From assembly GCA_030248215.1 (NCBI GenBank), contig JASANG010002908.1:186001-250000 (forward strand): a DNA stretch of 64,000 bases, given 5' to 3'. Numbering within the stretch: position 1 is the stretch's first letter; the number at the start of each line of letters is the position of its first letter. The notes beneath the pieces are model-generated. The model saw only the letters and a list, made by a program, of their open reading frames with translations, was not told the origin of the DNA and did not search any database. Origin of the DNA: Enoplolaimus lenunculus. Taxonomy: Eukaryota; Nematoda; Enoplea; Enoplida; Thoracostomopsidae. Positions 58,337-64,000 of this stretch are shown here, piece by piece. A program made the translations under genes and the position numbers.

Positions 58337-59378
58337 GATTGTTTGTAATAGTTTTGCATTATTTTCGCAAGCTTTTATCAGTCCATGACGTAAAAGAGCA
58401 CGTAGATTCTGCAAAACTAGGCTTTGTCGTGTTGTCCGAACGTATTTTCCTCAAAATTGCCCAATTTTATTACTCATTTGTATTTGTACCCTCAACTGAA
58501 AAATAAAGTAGGTGTATATAATACAATTTACCGTTTTTGAATGTCATAAATATAGAATTTATATTTCGTTCGGTATCCGCTGTGTCAATTTGATTACCCC
58601 CTAGCGGGCTTTCATTCCTAGGTGGAGTTTTAAAGTTGCCCAACGTACCCGGGGAAAGATAGTCAAGTTTTTTTGCCACGATGGGACCCTAAATTTAATC
58701 ATGCCCGAATATGATACATTAGCATACCTAATGCAGGACGACCCTGGCCTAGGCCTCGAACAACACGAATCAAAACCAATATTTTGTATTAATCTTTAAC
58801 ACTAAAATAATGTAGTTCAACTTGCAGCTCGTCTCGTTTATTTTTTTCCAGCATATAAGATTTCGAACGGCCCCCTTTTTAGAAATTTCCGGATCCGCCA
58901 CCGCCCTAATAACTCTAACCTTCCGCTGCCACACGCCAGTGTGGATGGTATATTGTATGAGTGCACAGTATGGGCATTTTATTATGAATAAGTGTGCTAA
59001 AATGATTTTAGCTTTCGACGTGTCGTAAGAAAACATCACAAATTTTTTTGGGGGACTTGACACAGCATGGTACCCCGTTGAACTAAAACCAAAGACACAT
59101 AAACGCTAAACTTTGTATGGCGTTTCAGCAAAACAAAACAAATATTTTGTCAATTTAAAATAAAGCTAAATAAAGCTTGCAGTATGTATCGGCGACGGTT
59201 TAAATTCAACGCTAAACTAATTTGAAAAAAATTTAAAATGTTGAAATTTTGCTAATGTATTTTTGCTGAAGCTGAAACAAAATATATATATCACGAATTA
59301 GCTTCAATCCGGAATGCGTCTGGAATATAAAAATGAAGTTGACCTTTCAAATGACTTAGTTGCGTGTATAAAATTACT

Positions 59379-59558
59379 GGCCCATGTATAGAACAGGGCC
59401 GGAACAGTAGTATAAGCATATTTCTAAGCCTAAGCCTAAGCGTATGGACGGGCCTATTCCTAAGCATAAGCCTAAGCCCAAGCCTAAGCAAAAAAATTAC
59501 ACTAAAGCTTAAACTGACTCTATTATAGCCCATCGGGAAAACGATCCGTACATGGGCC
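59379..59558 (-). repeat. Family A element, reverse orientation
   Basis: GGCCCATGTATAGAACAGGG left, GATCCGTACATGGGCC right, with CCTAAGCCTAAGCCCAAGCC inside. Its ends are closest to the 45257 copy, forming a subfamily. Confidence 0.85.
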
Positions 59559-60125
59559 AAATTACTTTACTGTCAACACTAACACGAGCGGTGTTACAAA
59601 TCTGTCTGAAATTTTTTGAAAAACGACAATGCAATTATGATTTTGCTATGTATTATAGGTCAATTTCTTGCAATCCCTGCAGGCATAAAATTTTTGCGAT
59701 GCAATTAACTCGTATTTTAACTCATTTTATTGTTTTATATACAACTCCAGTTTACTTATTTGACGCCAAATTACGTACAGTGAGCGAACTAGCTTTCTTT
59801 ATATAGATAACTCTAATGCAATGTCGTCTATACATCAAAGAGTACCGTGGTTGCACTGGCACAAACACTCGAGTAAACCTCAACAACTCACAAAGCCCCC
59901 TTACAATATTTCAAAATATTGAATTTTAGCAATATATTACTTTTAAGCTTGTCTGATAAAACTGAAATTAGGCCTATCTTTTGGTTCACTAACGCTCACG
60001 AAGATAATCGAGATGCATAAATTTATCAGGTGAAATGAAAACATTTCTTATCTTTGGGCTTCGTACGCTGAAATAATGAAACCAGCTGACACAGTTGGCA
60101 AGCCACTCAGATAAGTTTAGTTCAA

Positions 60126-60276
60126 CCCAGTAGCCGGTTTACCTTGCTAGGGGGCAAACAAATTTTAAGGAGGTGCATACTAATAAAGGCTTAAGATGTT
60201 GAAATTTATGTAACATGGCTGAACATTTTTCCGGGAGGGTTGGCCGACCCCCTAATCCGCCTGTGGCTACTTGGCC
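60126..60276 (-). repeat. Family F element, reverse orientation
   Basis: CCCAGTAGCCGGTTTACCTT then GCTAGGGGGC left; CCTGTGGCTACTTGGCC right. Confidence 0.65.
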
Positions 60277-61644
60277 AATTATGTGACGGCTGCTGTGCAT
60301 CAACGTGAGCACCAACCATGGGTTCGTGTAATTCCATTAGCATTTTTTGCACACTGTACTGCTATAAAAGCTTGCTTGAACCGTTTTCAAACGTAGGTTA
60401 CACTGTTTGAACGTGGCCGGTATAACGGCCAATTGAAATATATTTTATCCGAACTTTTCACGGTCTCTTGGGAGCAGTCTGTTCAGCTTTATTACCCATT
60501 TCAAACGCGGAACAAAAATAAACTAAGCCAACCTATTTGGGGTTTTCCAAAAAAACTCCCATTTTAACAGCTACAAAGCTAACGTGTCGTTTTAAATTTT
60601 GGCCAGGCAACCGTCAGCTATATAGACATGATTTAATTTACTTCTGTGACTTGCAGGCATTCGATTTGAAATGAACTATTAGATATATATAGCGTTGAAC
60701 AAGTTTTATGCATTTTGCTACAGAAATTGTTTTGGTGTCATCAGTCCCAACGGAATTCTTGAAGGTTATATTATTTTTAAGTACGCTGGTGTAGAATAGG
60801 TCATAAAATCCCGTTGGCAAAGAAATAAACTATTGTATTGGAACAAAAATAAATAAACAGAACGGTCAAAAGCAGTTTATCAATTACGGTCACTGAGATC
60901 TAGACTGGGTCGAAAATATTGATATTTTTTTGCAAAATATTCAAAAGTTTGTTTCTGTAAAAATAGGCAAGTTCTTAAACAAAGTTTTAAAATAATTTGC
61001 ACGAGATGAAAATACGACTTCGCTATGTCCAACGTAAACAGTGTTTTCAAATTAAATTCTGTTTTAGGATGCTTAATGCTGCATAATTTTTCAACGATCA
61101 GGTAAAACAATTTTGCTGCAGATAATAAATTCTCATGCACAATTGTGCAGGTTAAGCCAGATGCAAAGGCAGAAATGTAGTTCAGTGAAGATACGATTAA
61201 AATAAAATAATGAAAAAATAGGTACCAAGTGAACAACATAACGAGCGATAAAAATTATAAAACCAGAGTACGGATATTACGCATGCGGATGTGTCAAATC
61301 TTGCGGAAGCGGATATCGGCAACATCCCTGCTAGAAAGTTCCAGTTTAAATGCTTTAAAAGATTCAGTCATATTTACCGATTCTCGAATTTTGAATTGTA
61401 TATGTTTATTTCCAGTATGCGCCCTCGTTTCTAATAATGCGCTAAATAATAAATCAGAACAACATACGTACACATTTATCAACTTTCATTATCAAAAAGC
61501 TCTAATGTACTGTGAGGTCCATATAGCATGCACGATATAACAGATTGGGGCAAAAACTTTAAGGATGTTCTCACGCAGGGATTTAACATGATTCAAAATC
61601 AGGACTCACACGTTCCTAAGACAGACCCAAAATTTTTAGCGACC

Positions 61645-61801
61645 TGAGACATCTTAACCTATGCCAAAGCCTAAGTGTACGAAAGAGTTTATACATAAGC
61701 AATAAGCCTAAGCCTAAGCCTAAGCAAAAATATGTTAAAAAGCTGAACTTTAATATTTCATTGCAGGCCCGCAGGAAAACGTTTCTGCTTTTACATGGGC
61801 C
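61645..61801 (-). repeat. Family A element, reverse orientation, left end worn
   Basis: ATAAGCCTAAGCCTAAGCC array and AAACGTTTCTGCTTTTACAT then GGGCC at the right; the left inverse is not clear. Confidence 0.65.
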
Positions 61802-62294
61802 TTACCCAATGGCTATATACCTGACTGTAATAATGCTAAACCCAAACCAAATGGATAAATGCGGGTAAATATTTGACAATGTGAAACCTGTATAAGTGTT
61901 GGTATGGGATCCATTTAATTTAGTATGTCACTGCGTTAAGTTTGATACTCAATGCAACAACAATAACTTGTCATAATTTCAAGCATCCCAAGATAATTTG
62001 CCGAATTTGTATTAATTTTACTCTAAACATTCTGGAATCAATATATATTTGAGACAATTCTATTTGATACTCCTGTAGGTTTCAAATGTTCAAATAACCC
62101 GCTTTTCATACATTTGGTTTTCTTAAAACTATTTATTAATTTATCGTCAAGAAAAACAGAACACTTCCGGTTATATTCGGTTATATATATCTCGAGACAA
62201 CCGGTTAGATGCCTCTAGACGAAAATATACCCATAAATGAGTTTGCAATATTTATTGATCAGAAAAGTTAAACTTTATTTATTTTTTGTTGTAG

Positions 62295-63328
62295 CACCGC
62301 CTCCATATCCAGTTGCGCACAATTATCCTGATCTTCCGCCACATCTGGCAGTGCTACTCAAATCAAGCATACTCGCTCATCAAGAACAACAACAACAACA
62401 ACAACAACTGCCATACACACAACAACCGCAACACTCTTCTGCTGAATTCAACTGGAACACAAGTGACTCGGACGCGAGCGGTTGTGCGTTGAGCAGTCGC
62501 ACATTTCAACCCGCAACCACCCAAACTCAATGCCGTTCTCGTTCGTTGGAACCAAGAAGCGAACAAAATTGTCAGCAATATCCGACACAACAACAACAAC
62601 AACAATTAAATCCAATAAATGAAGTTGCAAACCATGGGTTTGGTCGACAAGCTGACCTTGAAGACCCGGCGCTCGCGAGTCAACCGCTATTGCTTGACAA
62701 TGCCTTGGCAACAGGTCAAAGCAACAATAACAGCGAGTGTTTCGAGCCACCAAATCTAGGTACATCTACTGCCGAAGATCATGATGAGAACAATGACAGC
62801 GGTAACGATAATCCTTGGTCGAATAAAACTAGCGGTTCACAGCCAGCCGGACTAGCTAGCAAATGTGAAACTGAGGCGCAACTAGACGAGATAGCAAAAG
62901 ATTCTAAAGCTAGCAAATTTTTGTCGCTCCCAAATGGATGTAGAAATTTTGCAGATATGGAGCCGTTCGAAAATCCTGGCGCATCGTCGTATATTGCAGC
63001 CATTGATGAGTACGCGGATGAAGATGAAAGCGATATTAACGAAAATGACATAGCTAGTCGAAATGAACAAGAAAATGAAGAAAATACACGCAGAGATGGT
63101 CGTAGGCCGTCGTACGGAACTCAAAGTAACTTCAACGAAGAGCAGTGCGTGAGCAAACCAATAATAAACGCCAGTGATGAACAAAATACTAACGGAGTAG
63201 AATCTGCTAGGGAACTGACAACATTGCTTAATACTGCCATCATAGAAGACTGTATAAACAAGAACTGCGGCGGAAATGGTAGCAAAGAACCTGACGACGA
63301 AATGAAATCGTTTGAAGGAATAGTTTGA
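62295..63328 (+). CDS. Shisa-like protein, C-terminal exon (PPPY, polyQ, acidic tail)
   Basis: Last coding exon, 344 codons after a shared Ala codon, stop at 63326-63328. It opens APPPYPVAHNYPDLPP, a PPxY motif that binds WW domains (for example of Nedd4-family ligases) and is characteristic of Shisa-type tails. Two CAA polyglutamine runs follow (seven and six Gln), then a long acidic, Asn/Glu/Asp-rich disordered stretch to the end. No domain is visible in it. The join G plus CA keeps the frame from exon 3, where a pyrimidine tract precedes the acceptor. The size of the tail is larger than in the vertebrate Shisa proteins I know of. Confidence 0.78.
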
Positions 63329-63456
63329 ATCTGAGAGCAGTTCAGTTTCCGACTAAAGTTCACCGGAAGAATAATCATACGGTCTGGATGGTGCAAAGAT
63401 TAATATTGTGGAATATTACACTCGGACGGTCACCATCAAGTTTGCTTAACCGGCAT

Positions 63457-63462
63457 AATAAA
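63457..63462 (+). promoter_or_regulatory. Candidate poly(A) signal, Shisa-like gene
   Basis: AATAAA 129 bases after the stop codon. The stretch 63329-63837 is otherwise unremarkable 3' UTR or flank. Confidence 0.5.
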
Positions 63463-63837
63463 ATTTAGGATGACCGAAACAGCAAACAGACTGAAAAAGG
63501 TAAAAACGGTTCGGTGTCGCGGTATTTAGCACCTCAGTTGTGAGAATTGTTTGAAGATTTACTGGTGCAAGTAAATGAATTAAACTGAATGACGGAACAA
63601 AGCAGAACATCAACTCAACACACACTATGCATTATAAAGAAAAAGGTATTTACTTCCAGTGCACAATAGGAAAATGTGGTAAAATTATTAGCTATGTATT
63701 TTTAAATAGTTTCTTTACACTATACTAAACACAGCGGCATGGTTAACTTTTTTAATGTCAAATTTAAATAATAATGGAATGATTATTAATAGATTCTATA
63801 AGACAACGAAATTTCGCTTGTTTCGGTAAATATATAC

Positions 63838-64000
63838 GCACTGTAATTTTCAATGAGTTGATTTTTCTAACTCCGAATGAATTCAGTCCACTCAGGAGCC
63901 TGAGCTCTGAATTAGGTGTCTCAGAACGCAGAATTCTAAATTCATTGAACTCATTCTGAGTTAATTAATACAATTAATCCAGAATTAAACCAGCTCAGAG
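63838..64000. repeat. AACTCATTCTGAGTT element, cut by the window edge
   Basis: GCACTGTAATTTTCAATGAG then TTGATTTTTCTAACTC, followed by GAGCCTGAGCTC and GAACTCATTCTGAGTTAA, the same family as 16870-17129. Confidence 0.75.

Larger units (their letters stand above)
54779..62294 (+). other. Shisa-like gene, intron 3
   Basis: 7516 bp, GTAAGT donor and TTTTGTTGTAG acceptor. Packed with families F (55657, 57053, 58170, 60126), A (55928, 59379, 61645), H (56608) and G (55018). Two CCAATCAG boxes stand at 56193-56202 and 56233-56242, 40 bases apart, which could be NF-Y sites. No further exon was supported. Confidence 0.6.

Noticed and set aside
62363-62765. Minus-strand frames opposite the polyQ exon
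   Set aside because: Shadows of CAA repeats and of the Shisa C-terminal frame.
1-64000. Autonomous transposon, LINE or retrovirus-like genes
   Set aside because: No transposase, reverse transcriptase, integrase, capsid or envelope motif was recognised in any frame; all elements seen are short and non-coding.

Overview
The window is animal (metazoan) nuclear DNA. It is AT-rich, its genes are split by canonical GT-AG introns, exons are visibly GC-richer than their surroundings, and the recognisable products are neuronal or secreted: a synaptotagmin, a peptide-hormone-like precursor, a secreted PAN-domain protein and a Shisa-like membrane protein. I cannot name the phylum. TTAGGC hexamers, the telomere unit of many nematodes, are common here, but they lie inside short transposon-like repeats and are only a weak hint.

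Layout. 40-1493 (+): last two exons of a synaptotagmin (C2A and C2B, all calcium ligands present), with the gene entering from the left edge. 10904-12510 (+): a complete two-exon secreted precursor with a signal peptide, three related RP-x-V-R-F type segments, many basic cleavage sites and one amidatable segment; it looks like an unfamiliar neuropeptide gene. 24913-21184 (-): a two-exon secreted protein with a long disordered region and one six-cysteine PAN domain whose sixth cysteine is on the second exon; its C-terminus and stop codon come from a dispersed repeat. An alternative signal-peptide exon lies at 25785-25584. 49304-63328 (+): a Shisa-like type I membrane protein in at least four exons (cysteine domain, transmembrane segment, Ser/Gly/Tyr-rich tail, PPPY plus polyQ acidic tail). 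A TATA-type promoter at about 44334 may be its start.

Almost everything else is non-coding and packed with short non-autonomous elements. I distinguish a dozen or so families by shared ends: two families carrying internal TTAGGC/GCCTAA arrays (A and B), palindromic CACTGCAAAAA elements (C), TTAACCCCTTCTCACAT elements with a tRNA-like internal promoter (D), CAATTTCCCAC clusters (E), GCCCGTAGCCA elements (F), GTGACCCGAATAAGAGG elements (G), CGTATTCTCAAATG elements (H), a GC-rich GCGCTATACTT family (I) that has jumped into an A element, AGAGTGRATGATG elements (J) and several longer foldbacks. There is also one tRNA-derived SINE candidate, a minisatellite of about 25 bp units at 35.86-36.61 kb and several microsatellites. 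No transposase, reverse transcriptase, capsid or envelope gene was recognised.

The four genes do not form an operon or pathway. What they share is secretion or neuronal membrane function. All coordinates of exon ends are from reading splice sites and frame continuity; no database search or transcript evidence was available.
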